NCBI RefSeq assembly: GCF_918797505.1
Contig: NC_092793.1
Location: forward strand, 78,117,912-78,181,911
DNA: 64,000 nucleotides
Source: Bemisia tabaci
Taxonomy: Eukaryota; Arthropoda; Insecta; Hemiptera; Aleyrodidae
Reading direction: 5' to 3'
The notes beneath the pieces are model-generated. The model was not told where the DNA came from, ran no database searches, and was given only the letters and a program-made list of their open reading frames with translations. Of this stretch, positions 9,901-20,883 are shown piece by piece. Each line of letters begins with the position of its first letter. Positions within the stretch are counted from its first letter, which is position 1. A program made the translations under genes and the position numbers.

Positions 9901-12900
9901 AATTCTAGCTACCCAATCTGATTTTTATTCCAACTTATTTCTGCGCAGATTTTACATATGATCCCTGAAATGCTGTAATTATTATAGGTTACCATTCCCA
10001 ATCATTTCCTCTAATAGTGCCAGCTATTGCTGTATTTGCTTATCTTTGGCGATTGCCCTAAGGCTGAGATCTTTCCGTAACCATCGTTGCTTTAATTTTT
10101 CCCTCATTTCATTGTCTTTCATGTCAGCATCCAATATTCAACTCTTTTAAATCCAGTTTAAAAAATATTTGTTTGTTGTGTATTAAAGTTGTTTCAGAAG
10201 AAGTTTGAAATTGGACGTTTTCCTCGCTTGAAAGTCAATGAATCAGGTGCTGTACTTTGCCCGTATTCCTTTAGTTTAATATTTTTTTTCATTTCTCGCA
10301 TCAAACTTTATTGTATGAAAATTTTCTTTCATTCCACAGAAACGTCCAAGAACTTATGGAAACAAATTTTAAGACCGAAGACATTGCCAGCAAATGACTC
10401 TGTTCCTGCATCTCGTCCACAAAAAGTTTATTCCAAATCTAGAGTCATCACTAATGAAAAAGAGCAAGAAGAAGGAAATTCTATAGGGCCTCCTCAGAGG
10501 AAATGCCCTTTTTACAAAAGAATCCCAGGTAATGTAGCATAAAATTTGGTAAATAACTATTATTTTATGGAAACAAATTATTTAAGTATTTTATTGTTCT
10601 TAGTTTGACAGTTCAAAGATCCTTTACAGCACCAGAAAACACAGTACTTAGATGGTAAATTCTTTGGAAATAGTGAGATGTAAAAAGTAAAGAGCAGTGG
10701 TTCCAATTTAATAAGAATGTAATGCAATTTTGAAAGTGGACACAAGTGGCAGATAAGTAATAATTACCTAAACATAATGGCCCGTATTCGGAAAATGTGA
10801 TCAATAGGTCGGTTTCCCTTGTCACAGAATCGTATTTTGGTAGTTCAAGCCTATGGCTCAGTAGAAAGTAACCAGAACTGAGCAGACATCCACCTCTACC
10901 TGCAGTATTACCTAACACATACAGTATCTCTCCCTTGAAAAACACGTTGTATGACATCATCCACCGCGGTGGTACTTACCATGGTTTCTTCCACCTCCGA
11001 TTATTCAACTAGATCATTGGATTCTCCCCTTAAGACACGGATGAAACCAAGGTGAAAGAAAACATGACACGTATCACTGCGGTGGATGACATCATATATC
11101 ATGTTTTTTAAGTGTGACATCTTCGTTAATATTGGACGGGAAAACCTGTTGTTTAGACAGACCTTATTATTGTTTGCTGAACTATAATCTAAAATCATCA
11201 AAACTTGATTCTGTGACTAGTGCAAGTGAGCCATCGTAAAAATATTTTTCTCATCCAATTAAGCAGCTAGAAAATTGATCCTCCACCTCTCCAAAACTCC
11301 TCAATGTTTGTTAATTTAAATATAGTGAAAGTTTTGCAAATTTTAAAATATTTCCTTTCTCAAATTAAGATCAACTTGGAAAACTTTGGTGACACCAGTC
11401 ACCATTTTTTGGATTATGATAATTGATGGGAAGATTTTCTTGAGCTCCAATATTCACTTGATCCAACCAGCTGCCAAATTCTACTTTTGTGATATCATTT
11501 CAGCGAAGAAAAATTACTGAGTAAACTTGAGGAATATGCCTGAGATCAGTGCAGTTCAGATCAGAACTGACAATAGTCTTTACTGGGTCTCAATGATTAG
11601 ACTTTTTCTATTTAGAGGATTCTAATGCTGAAGATGCATAAATTCTTGGAAATCTATGTGTTTGACGAAATTTTAATGGTATCAGCTTTGAAAAATTAAC
11701 AGTTGAATCTCAATGCTTCATGTATGTTACTGCTATTTTGTTCCAGACACCACATTTGTAGTAGATGCTTTTAGCTATGGAATTATTCCTGGAATTACAA
11801 GTTATTTTCTAAGTCACTTCCACTCTGATCATTACATTGGACTCCGGAAAAGTTTCAACAAACCTATTTATTGCTCAAAAATCACTGGTAAGGCTGGAAA
11901 TTTTCATCTCATTTACTGCCCTTTTAAAGGGGCTCATTGCTCACTACTTTTCTGCCAACTTTGCCTGAATGCAGAAAATAGTTTTCTCAGGGATATTAGG
12001 AGGTTGTTCCTAAGACTCAAAACTGTCCAAATGATTAGATGTAGATTAGTTATTTAGATTAGTTTATTAAATGATGTAGATTAGTTATTTCTACGTAAAA
12101 TTTTGCTAAGAAACCAAAAATTTCATAAAAAAGTAAAAAATAAATAATCTCCAAGGGGAGAAAAAGCTATCAAAAAGGTGATGCCAAAAATTGAGTTCAG
12201 CAAATCATCAAACATCATTTCCCTGCCTGGCTATGCCATCAGTGCTTGCCAAAAACATTGTTCCTAACAATGACGTTTTAACGTTTGGCATTTTCAAGAC
12301 GAAGTTTCTGTATCATTTAGGGTTCAAAAAATTTAAAAAAATTCCTAGAAATTTAGTTCATTCTATAGTGTCAGAAAATAAATTAGAAAAAATAGGAAGC
12401 ACTGAGCCATTGTCTACCTAGACCCTGGGAAAAAGGGGGAGGAGTTAAAGTCAAATATTTCCCAAGAATTTTTTTCTTTGTAGCAAAGAGAGAGTTTTTA
12501 AAACCTACCCTCTCTAAATCCTCAGAGAAAAGTATGTCAGATTCTTTCTTGTGAGAGAGGGAACAAAGAACCAGAGTGGAAATTGGTATGCACACAGGTG
12601 GCGCACTGACTAAAAACTGCTTGAGCTATTGTGTACTGTCACAAGCTACTTCTTTCCGCTTTTTCCTCCTAGTGACTTCTGCTGCTGCAGTAGTGCTATT
12701 AATTTAGCAGTTTCAAAAAATTGTTTTTTAAACACAGCAAGAAGCCGGCAATAAGTCATAGGATGCGACGACAATGTGAGGTGAGGTGTGAAAATGAGTG
12801 GGAGTCCAACTTTAAGTCAACCTGTTCCTAAATGTAATTAGTTTTTATGTATAAAATTTCTGCTTTCAGCTAGTCTAGTCATGATGAAAATTGGTGTTAA

Positions 12901-13639
12901 AGAAGAATTTTTGCGAATCTTAAATTTAAAAGAACCTAGAATCATTAATGGAGTTGAAGTTACCACACTAGATGCTAACCAGTAAGTATACTTGTTCTGT
13001 ATGTTTTGTTTGATTTTATGTTATTTTAGATTGTATTCAGCTGTTTTGGAGCTGGAAGTTCCTTTAAATGGTTTTCAGGTTTGCTTTTGTCTCTTACCCC
13101 TGCCAACCACTTTTAAGGAATAAGAATGGTCAGCACTAGGTAGCAGGTGTTAGGTGTTAGGTGTAGCCTTTAAGGTGATTCTAGCAATTTGGATGAGATT
13201 CGCCACTATGTTGCTCTTCTACACGGTTTATGTCTTAGAGAAGCAAAAATCATTGTTACATACAAGTTAAAGCAAGAAACTGACCCATTACATGTAGCAG
13301 CATTAATATTTGTACTAAATACAATGGCATCAAATTGGTGACGATTCATCAAATATTTATGAAAGAATCACCAGAACGGACATCGCCCATTTACTCAATG
13401 TGCAAAAGAGAGTTATAATACTATCTCTCTCCTATACATTAAGTCAATGGGTGACATCTATTATGGTAGTTTCTTTTTTGACTTCAACTAAGGCATTGTT
13501 GATGAATGAACAAGTTTGTAAACAGTGGTCTCATCAATAATGAAAATGTTTTGTATGGAAATTGATCTATTCAACTTGCTTAATTTTTTCTGTAGAAAAA
13601 ACCAGATACTTTTTAGATTTCTAACGTGTCCGTTTTTTT

Positions 13640-13685
<46 letters not shown>

Positions 13686-16600
13686 CAAGTAAGTTGAGTT
13701 CATTAATTACTTTACTGCTTGTTTTCAAATAGGTTTAGTTCTTATTTTTTGTTGTGATTTTTGGTTTTCCATTGTACATAAGTCTAGCAATACATCAGAG
13801 GTTTTAATCCAACCTATCAATCATCACTTTCTTTTTGAAGAGGTTCAATCACTTTTCCATTTCATCAAAAAGGTTTGTGTGCAACTAGTTGTTTTCTAAT
13901 GCTGTAATCAGGTCTCCTTGCCTTTGTTTTTCATAATTTAAATACTAGTGATTGAAAGAACCTGTGATTGATTAAAATGCACTATGTTTTATGCTTTTGT
14001 TTTTTATCTCTGTTCTTTAATGGTGTATTTTTTTAATTTTATACTCTATTTATTGAGCTATCTCACAATTTTGTTTTACAGCTGCCCCGGAGCTGTCATG
14101 TTTTTGTTCCGATTGACCGACAACCGGCAATATCTTCATGTGGGGGACTTCCGAGCTTGTTATGAAATGGAAGAAGAACCAATCTTACAAAAAGCTCGCA
14201 TCACTGCTTTATTTCTTGATACAACGTGAGTTTATAATTTATGTTATCTTATGCTCTTTCTAATAAATTACTTGTAAAGAAATGACCCAAAAGCTATTTA
14301 GAAGCTTTTAAGAGTTAAGTAGTACACATGCATAGTAGTGCATTCAGCATGAAAAGGTTGCACCGGGTATAATAGTTTTAGGGAGATCATGAAGAGGAAT
14401 GAAAAATTTGTCCCTTTTGATACCTTAATCACTACTTTTTGTTTAGAATTATTTTACCATTCCTTGATACGTAACTCTAAACGTGTGTGAGGTTTTAAAA
14501 CGTTAAGTGTCATTGGAAAAATACAAACCGAAAAATAACAAAAATATAGAAACAGGAAATTTATTCTTTGAGAAACTGTCCCATGTTTTCATTTAATCCA
14601 CCATTGACAGAAGTATTTTATTATGATTTTCAGATACTGTAATCCTCAGTACACATTCCCGTTGCAGAAAGATATCATTCAGGCTGTGGTTCAAGTTGTT
14701 GAAAAAAAAATTTCAGATTGCCCAAAACTTTTAGTGGTGTGTGGTTCTTACACCATTGGTAAGTTGTGAGAACAAAATGTCTGAAAGTTTCCTACTCTTA
14801 TCATTATATATGTCTTGCCTTTTTTCCTAAAGAAATTTTTTCTTGTTTCTTTTATGTATGTTGACATAATTAACTTTTTACAGTGATACATCAAGTCTGT
14901 CTATGAAAGAATGGACCAATGTGCTTCCTTCAGTTTCATCTCAAATTTATTTTATAATTATTAGATCAGCCTGGCAACCCCCAAATCTCCAGCCATGTCT
15001 TGCCGTCTCTATACATCTTACGCTTTTCAATTCGGTCGAGAGATTACCACTTGCTTTTAACAGTACGTTTTAAGTGAACAAGAATAATACATATTCCTGC
15101 AAAACCATAGAAGCAATGTTTTAAAATTTTTTTATTTGATAAGTCAAAGGTAAAGAAGTAGATAGAATTGCCCCTGATTGAAAAGAACAAGAGATTTTTT
15201 GCCAATTTACTCACTCATTTCTAGGGAACTAATGGAAAAGATTACTTGAAAATGGTATTAAAGAGACTGAAAATTTTCCAGAGTCCCCCCTCCCCCTATT
15301 TGGAGCACAGATTGCTAGGATTTACTCAAAGTAAAAGCTGTTGTTCCGAGGTTGTTAAGAGGTGTGGCAAAAACATGAAGCGGAAGAGCAAGCAGGTTTC
15401 AGAGCCGGTCGCCCAACGATTGATCACTTATTTACCATCATCCACATGATCGAGAAAAAGAAGGGGGTAGGCCAGGAATTACATCTAGTGTTTGTGGATC
15501 TCCAGAAAGCCCACGATAGTGTGCCATTGATGAAATTTTGGGAAGCCTTGAACAAAAGGGGTTTTAGTGGGGGACTAATTAGTGTCATTAAAGAATTTTA
15601 TGATGTTTGTTTGTTTGAAAGTGAAAAAATTAAACACCAAGAAGTGGCCCGAAACTGTATGTAACAAGGTGGAGAAATGGTGCTGGGTCCACACCATTTC
15701 GCGGGGAAACAAAGCCAAGAAATACCAAAAATTAAAATTAGAGTCCAAAATAAATTTTTAGAACTCTAATGCGCACCAGTACAAAACTGAGGGGGGAGAG
15801 TGTTCAGCTCAGGCAGTTTGCAATGGAATGTTAAGTTGGAGTCACGCCGAGAGATCTATATCGGTTTGGGCCTTATTAGACCTCATCAGCAGATCACACT
15901 CGGCAGTGAACCCAACTTAACATGCCGCAAAATCCAAGACGGCATCAAAACGCCATCATGGATATGACCCGAGGCATGACACCAAGTGTGATCCTCGCGC
16001 CATCTACCATCGCTGCTGAACAACTCTCGTAACAAAACAAGGAAAACCCGAGAAAAATGGCGGCAATGGCGATTGGACGTCGCAGAGCGCGAGGCTACAC
16101 TGTGAAAGCAACTTAATGTATGTATGTAAGAGCTGTTGTTACTGTTACCAAGAAGGGACAAAACATGTACCGATCATCAGTAATTAATTAAAAAATTTAT
16201 TAAGACTAGTAAAAACTTTTCCAACGTGTAGATGATTGCTTGTGAGAATTTTTATTTTTAATTTGTTGCAGGGAAAGAGAAAGTATTTTTAGGAATACTC
16301 GAGAGGTTTAACAAATGGAGGCTTTGGGCTCACACTCCAAAGCAACGGGTACTGAATATTTTGGAAAATAGGGAAATTTCATCAAAACTAGTCAGCAATG
16401 CTCAAGAAGCCAATGTTCATGTTCTTTCCATGGGCGAATTAAAATTTCAGGTAAACAAAGTTTCAATTTTTATGATTTTTCTACATCCAATTTGTCCTTG
16501 ATGTACAGTCTTCGGACTTATGAGAAGTGATTAGTTGAAATTTTCGGACAAGAATCATTTGAGTGAGGTGAAAAGAAATCTTAATACCTAAACCACAGTT

Positions 16601-19007
16601 TAATTTACATACGAGAACCAGTAGATCAGAAATAAGATTTTGGTTATAATTAGCCTATTGTAAGTCCACATTAAGTTTTCTTGGACTTCACTGAAAGCTG
16701 ATAACATACTTAAGAACACTATGATCACAGAATTAGATTATCTCAATTATACTAATTCTAGTAATCATTTGGTGACAAGTTGACTATAAGCAATTCAGGA
16801 ATGTTTTAAGATTTCAATGTATTATCTAAGGATGATGTCCTTTGTCGAGAATCAATTTTTCTTTGACACCATTAGTTCAATATCAACCATTTTTTTCACC
16901 AGTAAAAGATTCAAGACCTAGTGTAACTTGATTGCATAAGCTGTGCAACCTGAGTTACTTCTTGTGCATCAACCATTCAATGTCTGTGTGGGCAACAGTT
17001 GCCTCCAGTTTAGCCAGCACAAAGAAGATCCCCCTGTTTTATTGTAACTTACTAATTGATCTGCCAGTATAAACTCATGGAACGAACAAGATATTTTATT
17101 TTTTTAAAGAAATTCAATATGCCCCTCTGAACTTTTCATACGGCGATATTGTAAACGAAGTTCAAAAGGTAAAACTTGAAACCATCAAACTTATCAAGCG
17201 TTTTTTCCCCGGTAGGGTTTTCATCCGTCACAAGAGGTCTGTTTTCAATAGGTGCACTGTAATTATTGTACATTTCCTTTTTTATTCCCTTTGCAGTCTT
17301 TGGAAAAACACTTACTAAATATGAAAGGTGCTTTTAGTCATGTCCTTGCTTTTAAACCAACTGGTTGGGAAATGGGCAAAGGAGCAAAGTTTGACATGTT
17401 AAATCAAACATCATCCCGAAATGTTACTATTTGTGGTAAGTACCTCAATCATTGAAGCCATAATCTTAGTGTTAGGGTGTGATGATATTTCAGAGGACAG
17501 TTTGAAAACCCCACACACAGGGTGTCCCTGACCAGCTCTACCAAGTTCTTTTCTCGATTATTTGAGGTAATCCACAAATTGAAGGACTGCAGGGATGAAT
17601 ATGGAATGGACCCCATAAAATCCGAATTTCATCACACAGAAACCTCTCTAGTTCCCCTTGGATCCTGAAAGCGGATTCTGGCTGTAAAAATGAGCATCGT
17701 TATCACAATTTTGAAAACATTTAATCAAAATAAATATTAAGGACAATTTTGACCTTAATCCTCACCAAGAAGCTCAAAATTGGTCCATTCCTGTCTGAAA
17801 TGTTGGCCTTTGAAGTTGGGGGTATACATTTTTACATATATTTACTGTAAAATCACTTTCCTCCTATTGTGGGGAGGGAGGACAGTGCTTATACTATATT
17901 AAAATACCCTTTCTAGGGGTTGCCCTATAATATAACAATATTAAAAAGTTACGCCTTTTTTTTAAAACAAAAATAAACACAGCCTTCCTCGACACGATTC
18001 GACAAGTAGGTCACAAAAATGACGTATAGGGCCGGGGAAAAGTTGTTTTCATGGATAATTAACCTAACGACTAACCGACCTAACAAAAGGAACCCGAATC
18101 TAATGGTACCGGAACCCCTCGGGGCCTTGTTGATGGGGAACTGGACTAACCCAAGTCCTGTCAAATTTATAAGTTGAGAAAACCTCTTTTACTTCTTCAG
18201 GAAGGGCCGGGAAAGGGGGTTCAAGACCATCAGATTTGGATTCTTTGGGCTTGATTACCCTCGAAAACACTTTTCCTATGATCGTCTCTATCGATTTAGT
18301 TACGTAGCATGTTATCAAGGGGGGCTCTGTCCCCCGAACTTCAGGTATCAATATTTCAGACTGGGATGGGCCGATGTTGGACTTCTTCATATTGCTTTAA
18401 ACCAACATTTCCTGAACTTACTGATTCTCATCAAATGATTTCAAAATTGTAATGGAGGTACTGCTTTGAAACTCAGAACCCCCCTGCTAGCCTCAAAGGG
18501 GAGGGGTCTTGGGATTATGAAAAGATTCTTTGGGGTCGGCTTTCTTTGTGTCGTACACAGTTCTTGACTTTGTCCGAGCTACTTGTAGACTAACTAAGAA
18601 ACTCTGTTAGCTTCTGGGAGTCCAAAAGTGCTTGAAAAGGTTTTATAAGAAAATTCCTTATAAAGAGGCCATGAATACTCATTGATTACTTTACATCAAA
18701 TTTAAACCGTTTGAGTTATTTTAATTCTTAGGTAGATTCTGAAAGAATTTGTTTGCACTGAATTCTGTAGCTTAATTTTTTTAAAAGATTTGTTCTGCTT
18801 TTTCTTCTAGGCGTTCCGTATAGCGAGCACTCAAGCTACAATGAACTACGTCGTTTCACCCAATTCATCTCCCCTGAAAAAGTCATTCCAACTGTCAATA
18901 TAGGTAATCCTACATCGCGAAAACGAATGATGACTGTAATCGATAAGTGGCTACAAAAATCTGAACTGAACAAACAACAAAAACTGAATGCATTTTTAGC
19001 ACACTAA
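6618..19007 (+). CDS. DCLRE1A: DCLRE1A / SNM1A DNA cross-link repair nuclease
   Basis: Exons: 6618-6951, 7961-9343, 9477-9518 (tentative), 10198-10246 (join unresolved), 10340-10528, 11747-11887, 12870-12981, 14082-14225, 14634-14758, 16272-16450, 17297-17435, 18811-19007. Apart from the exon at 10198, every join keeps phase and has GT-AG borders. The product is about 1,000 residues. It has a UBZ4-type zinc finger near residue 90, a long disordered Ser/Lys-rich middle, then CPFYKRIPD and a metallo-beta-lactamase fold with HFHSDH (the HxHxDH motif), DANHCPGA, GDFRA and LDTTYCNP. A beta-CASP part follows, with [19 protein letters not shown] and PYSEHSS. This matches animal SNM1A, a 5'-3' exonuclease that digests past interstrand cross-links and is recruited by ubiquitin and PCNA. 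All visible metal-binding residues are present, so the enzyme is probably active. Confidence 0.93.
7961..9343 (+). CDS. DCLRE1A: DCLRE1A exon 2: long disordered central region
   Basis: This single 1,383-bp exon, phase 1 at both ends, encodes about 460 residues rich in Ser, Asn, Lys and Glu. It includes basic clusters ([19 protein letters not shown]) and two VKxE-type sumoylation-like sites ([13 protein letters not shown]). No folded domain is visible past the first 40 residues. Such a linker between the UBZ4 finger and the nuclease fold is normal for the family. The exon ends at SFSKKQ with the donor GTAAGG. Confidence 0.85.
9477..9518 (+). CDS. DCLRE1A: Possible 42-nt DCLRE1A exon
   Basis: Read with the acceptor AAAG at 9473-9476, this 42-nt segment keeps the phase of exon 2 (adding [14 protein letters not shown]) and ends at a strong GTAAGT donor. 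Using the more usual GCAG acceptor four bases earlier would bring a stop into frame. Because it is symmetric (phase 1 to 1) it could be included or skipped without breaking the join to 10340. It lacks support from homology. Confidence 0.4.
10198..10246 (+). CDS. DCLRE1A: Possible exon with a PCNA-binding-like motif (phase unresolved)
   Basis: The open segment reads [17 protein letters not shown] between a TTTCAG acceptor and a GTGCTG donor. It resembles the motif with an xDIGxFFGL core just before the nuclease domain of vertebrate SNM1A, which is linked to PCNA binding. It joins in phase to 10340 (E-TSKNLWKQ). It needs a phase-0 upstream partner, while exon 2 and the 9477 exon both end in phase 1. 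A small exon may be missing from my model, or this exon is not used. The canonical Gln and double aromatic are altered (K for Q, FP for FF). Confidence 0.45.
10340..11887 (+). CDS. DCLRE1A: DCLRE1A exons with the catalytic HxHxDH motif
   Basis: Exons 10340-10528 and 11747-11887 join in phase. They encode [20 protein letters not shown] followed by [17 protein letters not shown] is the metal-ligand motif 2 of the metallo-beta-lactamase fold. Exon 11747 ends inside a Gly/Ala codon shared with 12870. The intron between them carries the fold-back element 10819-11220. Confidence 0.92.
10819..11220. mobile_element. Fold-back element, about 400 bp, in a DCLRE1A intron
   Basis: The left end TTGTCACAGAATC returns inverted as GATTCTGTGACTAG at 11208-11220. 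A second, stronger block around GACATCATCCACCGC (about 10950-10967) pairs with about 11083-11097. The arms are roughly 150 bp with many mismatches, so the insertion is old. There is no coding capacity. Confidence 0.6.
12097..12472 (+). repeat. Dispersed repeat A, copy 1
   Basis: About 375 bp match 57299-57676 in the same orientation, with shared phrases such as GGGGAGAAAAAGCTA, CCATCAGTG, GACCCTGGGAAAAAGG and GTCAAATATTTCC. Many small differences point to age. The sequence has no open frame or terminal repeat, so it may be a SINE-like or other non-autonomous element. Copy 1 lies in a DCLRE1A intron, copy 2 in a dlg1 intron. Confidence 0.65.
12870..14758 (+). CDS. DCLRE1A: DCLRE1A exons 12870-12981, 14082-14225, 14634-14758: rest of the lactamase fold
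   Basis: The exons encode [19 protein letters not shown], then [13 protein letters not shown] (the His is split across the intron), LHVGDFRA (metal-binding Asp) and [13 protein letters not shown], then [11 protein letters not shown]. Every split codon is restored on joining, which supports the borders. A 38-base poly-A tract (13641-13682) and a small inverted-repeat pair (about 13171-13376) lie in the intron between the first two. Confidence 0.92.
13171..13376. repeat. Small inverted-repeat pair (possible MITE)
   Basis: GGTGATTCT followed by ATTTGGATGAGATTCGCC at 13171-13204 pairs with GACGATTCATCAAATATTT...AGAATCACC at about 13340-13375, with gaps. It is a weak candidate for a MITE of about 205 bp. 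Confidence 0.3.
13641..13682 (+). repeat. Poly-A tract
   Basis: An uninterrupted run of about 42 A lies in a DCLRE1A intron. It is either a retrotransposon tail or a replication-slippage expansion. The sequence before it shows no clear retroposed gene. Confidence 0.8.
15246..15680 (+). mobile_element. Reverse-transcriptase fragment of a non-LTR retrotransposon
   Basis: The frame at 15362-15664 reads [19 protein letters not shown], then [15 protein letters not shown] and a helix ending VIKEFYD. This is the fingers/palm start of a LINE-type reverse transcriptase (RVT_1), including the first catalytic Asp region (VDLQKA). The later YADD active-site motif and endonuclease are absent, so it is a dead 5'- and 3'-truncated fragment. 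The phrasing suggests an RTE- or CR1-like clade, but this is not settled. It lies in the DCLRE1A intron 14759-16271. Confidence 0.75.
15780..16180. mobile_element. Non-coding mobile-element remnant around the hammerhead-like motif
   Basis: Sequence from about 15780 to the TGTATGTATGTAAG run at about 16118-16131 is locally GC-richer than the intron and has no exon. It may be the 3' UTR of the neighbouring retrotransposon fragment or a separate retrozyme/Penelope-type terminal repeat. The ribozyme-like motif is on the strand opposite to the RT frame, which favours a separate element. Confidence 0.4.
15826..15930 (-). ncRNA. Degenerate hammerhead-ribozyme-like hairpin
   Basis: On the minus strand the order is: an outer stem (TTAAGTTGG paired with CCAACTTAA, then CTGCCGAG paired with CTCGGCG), a short inner stem GATCT/AGATC, the core CTGATGA (15883-15889), a 4-bp stem II GGTC/GGCC closed by TAATAA, then CAAAC. 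This is the layout of a minimal type I hammerhead as found in Penelope-like elements and retrozymes. The invariant GAAA reads CAAA, and the cleavage-site side (GATATA) does not form a good stem III. It is therefore probably an inactive remnant. Confidence 0.45.
16272..19007 (+). CDS. DCLRE1A: DCLRE1A exons 16272-16450, 17297-17435, 18811-19007: beta-CASP part and C-terminus
   Basis: The exons encode [15 protein letters not shown], a divergent middle, then [33 protein letters not shown] (the motif with a conserved His) and [14 protein letters not shown], ending LNAFLAH and TAA at 19005-19007. The C-terminus is a little longer than the human one by eye. The intron before 16272 holds the RT fragment and the hammerhead-like motif. 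Confidence 0.92.
17940..18395 (-). repeat. GC-rich open segment in a DCLRE1A intron, possible transposon fragment
   Basis: An open frame at 18100-18390 on the minus strand encodes 96 residues with [16 protein letters not shown] and [13 protein letters not shown], continuing in another frame to about 17949. The base composition is unlike the surrounding intron. It looks like a decayed transposon coding fragment, but I do not recognise the family. Confidence 0.35.
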
Positions 19008-19030
19008 CTGCCAGAGCACAAAACTATATA

Positions 19031-20877
19031 CAGGGTTATTCAAAAGTTACGCACCACTGGCCATAACTTTAGTTCTAATTATGATATCGATTTGCGGTTT
19101 GTGGCGTCCTTCCTCATATCGAGGGGGAAACTTTTTGAGGTACTTTTCAGTTCTTCACCCCCCCAGGGGGAGGGGGGGCGGGGGGCAACTCGAAAATTTC
19201 AAATCGCAACCCCCATCATGTGATACATCGTTAGAAAGAGCATGAAAAAAGAAAATTTTTGGCGCAAACCGGAAGTCGATCTGACCCCCCTGTCAAAAGT
19301 TAGGGGGGTCCAAAGGTTATTTAGGGGGTCCGTACCTTCATTTTATAGAGTAGCTTCGGCGGCTCTTGTACATACCGTTTCTCTTTTCAAAGAGTCCTCG
19401 AATACTCCAAGTCTGATACCGAAGTCTTCATATTGCCCCCGGGCCACCACAGCCCCTCCCCCCCCCCCCCCCCCCGTAGGGAGAGGATGGGCCTGTTACA
19501 ATGAAACATTGCATTATAATGCGAAAAGTCAGAAGAGCTTCAAACTTAGCATCAAATCCGAGTGGAACTTCTTGCCAATGTTAACGCAAACGCAGCCTGC
19601 GACTTTAAAGTGAGTTTTCAAAACTCTTAGCCCCCTGCCCCCCCCCCCTCATTTTTGGTTGCAGAGCGGGTAAAAACCGGGAAATCCACTACAAATAATG
19701 CCCGAAACTAATGTCCAACTTGAGGAGGACCCTTGAAACGTTGCGATCAGTCGGAGCATTGAAATGCAAGGACTGCCACCCCCTTAAAGTACGGAAACAT
19801 CCAAAACACTCTCGCTGCCCCCCTCATTTTTCGTTGCGGAGCGGGTAAAAACCGGGAAAATCGCCAGAAATGATGACCGAAACCACTGTAGAACTTGACG
19901 AGAACCCTTGAAACGTTGCGGTCAGTCGGAGAACTGCAACACAGGAACTGCCGCCCACTTTAAGGACGGAAACACCCATAAAACCCCCGCTGCCCCCCCT
20001 CTTTTTTCGTTGCAGAGTTGGTAAGAACCGGGGCATCATTTCTGGCGATTTTCCCGGTTTTTACCCGCTCCGTAACGAAAAATGAGGGGGGCAGCGGGGG
20101 TGTTTTGGATATTTCCGTACTTTAAGGGGGTGACAGTCCTTGTATTTCAATGCTCCGACTGATCGCAACGTTTCAAGGGTCCTCCTCAAGTTGGACATTA
20201 GTTTCGGGCATTATTTGTAGTGGATTTCCCGGTTTTTACCCGCTCTGCAACCAAAAATGAGGGGGGGGGGCAGGGGGCTAAGAGTTTTGAAAACTCACTT
20301 TAAAGTCGCAGGCTGCGTTTGCGTTAACATTGGCAAGAAGTTCCACTCGGATTTGATGCTAAGTTTGAAGCTCTTCTGTGACTTTTCGCATTATAATGCA
20401 ATGTTTCATTGTAACAGGCCCATCCTCTCCCTACGGGGGGGGGGGGGGGGAGGGGCTGTGGTGGCCCGGGGGCAATATGAAGACTTCGGTATCAGACTTG
20501 GAGTATTCGAGGACTCTTTGAAAAGAGAAACGGTATGTACAAGAGCCGCCGAAGCTACTCTATAAAATGAAGGTACGGACCCCCTAAATAACCTTTGGAC
20601 CCCCCTAACTTTTGACAGGGGGGTCAGATCGACTTCCGGTTTGCGCCAAAAATTTTCTTTTTTCATGCTCTTTCTAACGATGTATCACATGATGGGGGTT
20701 GCGATTTGAAATTTTCGAGTTGCCCCCCGCCCCCCCTCCCCCTGGGGGGGTGAAGAACTGAAAAGTACCTCAAAAAGTTTCCCCCTCGATATGAGGAAGG
20801 ACGCCACAAACCGCAAATCGATATCATAATTAGAACTAAAGTTATGGCCAGTGGTGCGTAACTTTTGAATAACCCTG
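19031..20877. mobile_element. 1.85-kb near-perfect palindromic (fold-back) element in the DCLRE1A 3' UTR
   Basis: The termini are CAGGGTTATTCAAAAGTTAC on the left and its reverse complement on the right, flanked on both sides by TATATA (19025-19030 and 20878-20883), so a TA or TATA target duplication fits. The arms are about 590 bp and nearly identical, including poly-C (about 19451-19474) facing poly-G (about 20434-20451). The centre holds about 180-bp tandem units, starting near 19634, 19817 and 19998, that also reappear inverted from about 20036. The same 78-residue open frame (MKKENFWRKP...) is present on each strand; it is a by-product of the palindrome, not a gene. No transposase is visible, so mobilisation would be in trans. 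Confidence 0.9.
19634..20270. repeat. Tandem and inverted about 180-bp units at the palindrome centre
   Basis: Each unit carries CCCCTCATTTTT, GTTGC(A/G)GAG, GGTAAAAACCGGGAAA, a CCCTTGAAACGTTGCG block and AGTCGGAG. Two full plus-strand units and a short third are followed by inverted units, so the palindrome's spacer is itself repetitive. Such a structure can arise by template switching. Confidence 0.75.
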
Positions 20878-20883
20878 TATATA

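Noticed and set aside
15362..15664. Functional reverse transcriptase
   Set aside because: Only the N-terminal part of the RT domain remains, without the YADD motif or endonuclease.
19242..19613. 123-codon open frame and its partner at 20406-20666 on the other strand
   Set aside because: The same peptide on both strands follows from the palindrome; it runs through poly-C and has no domain.
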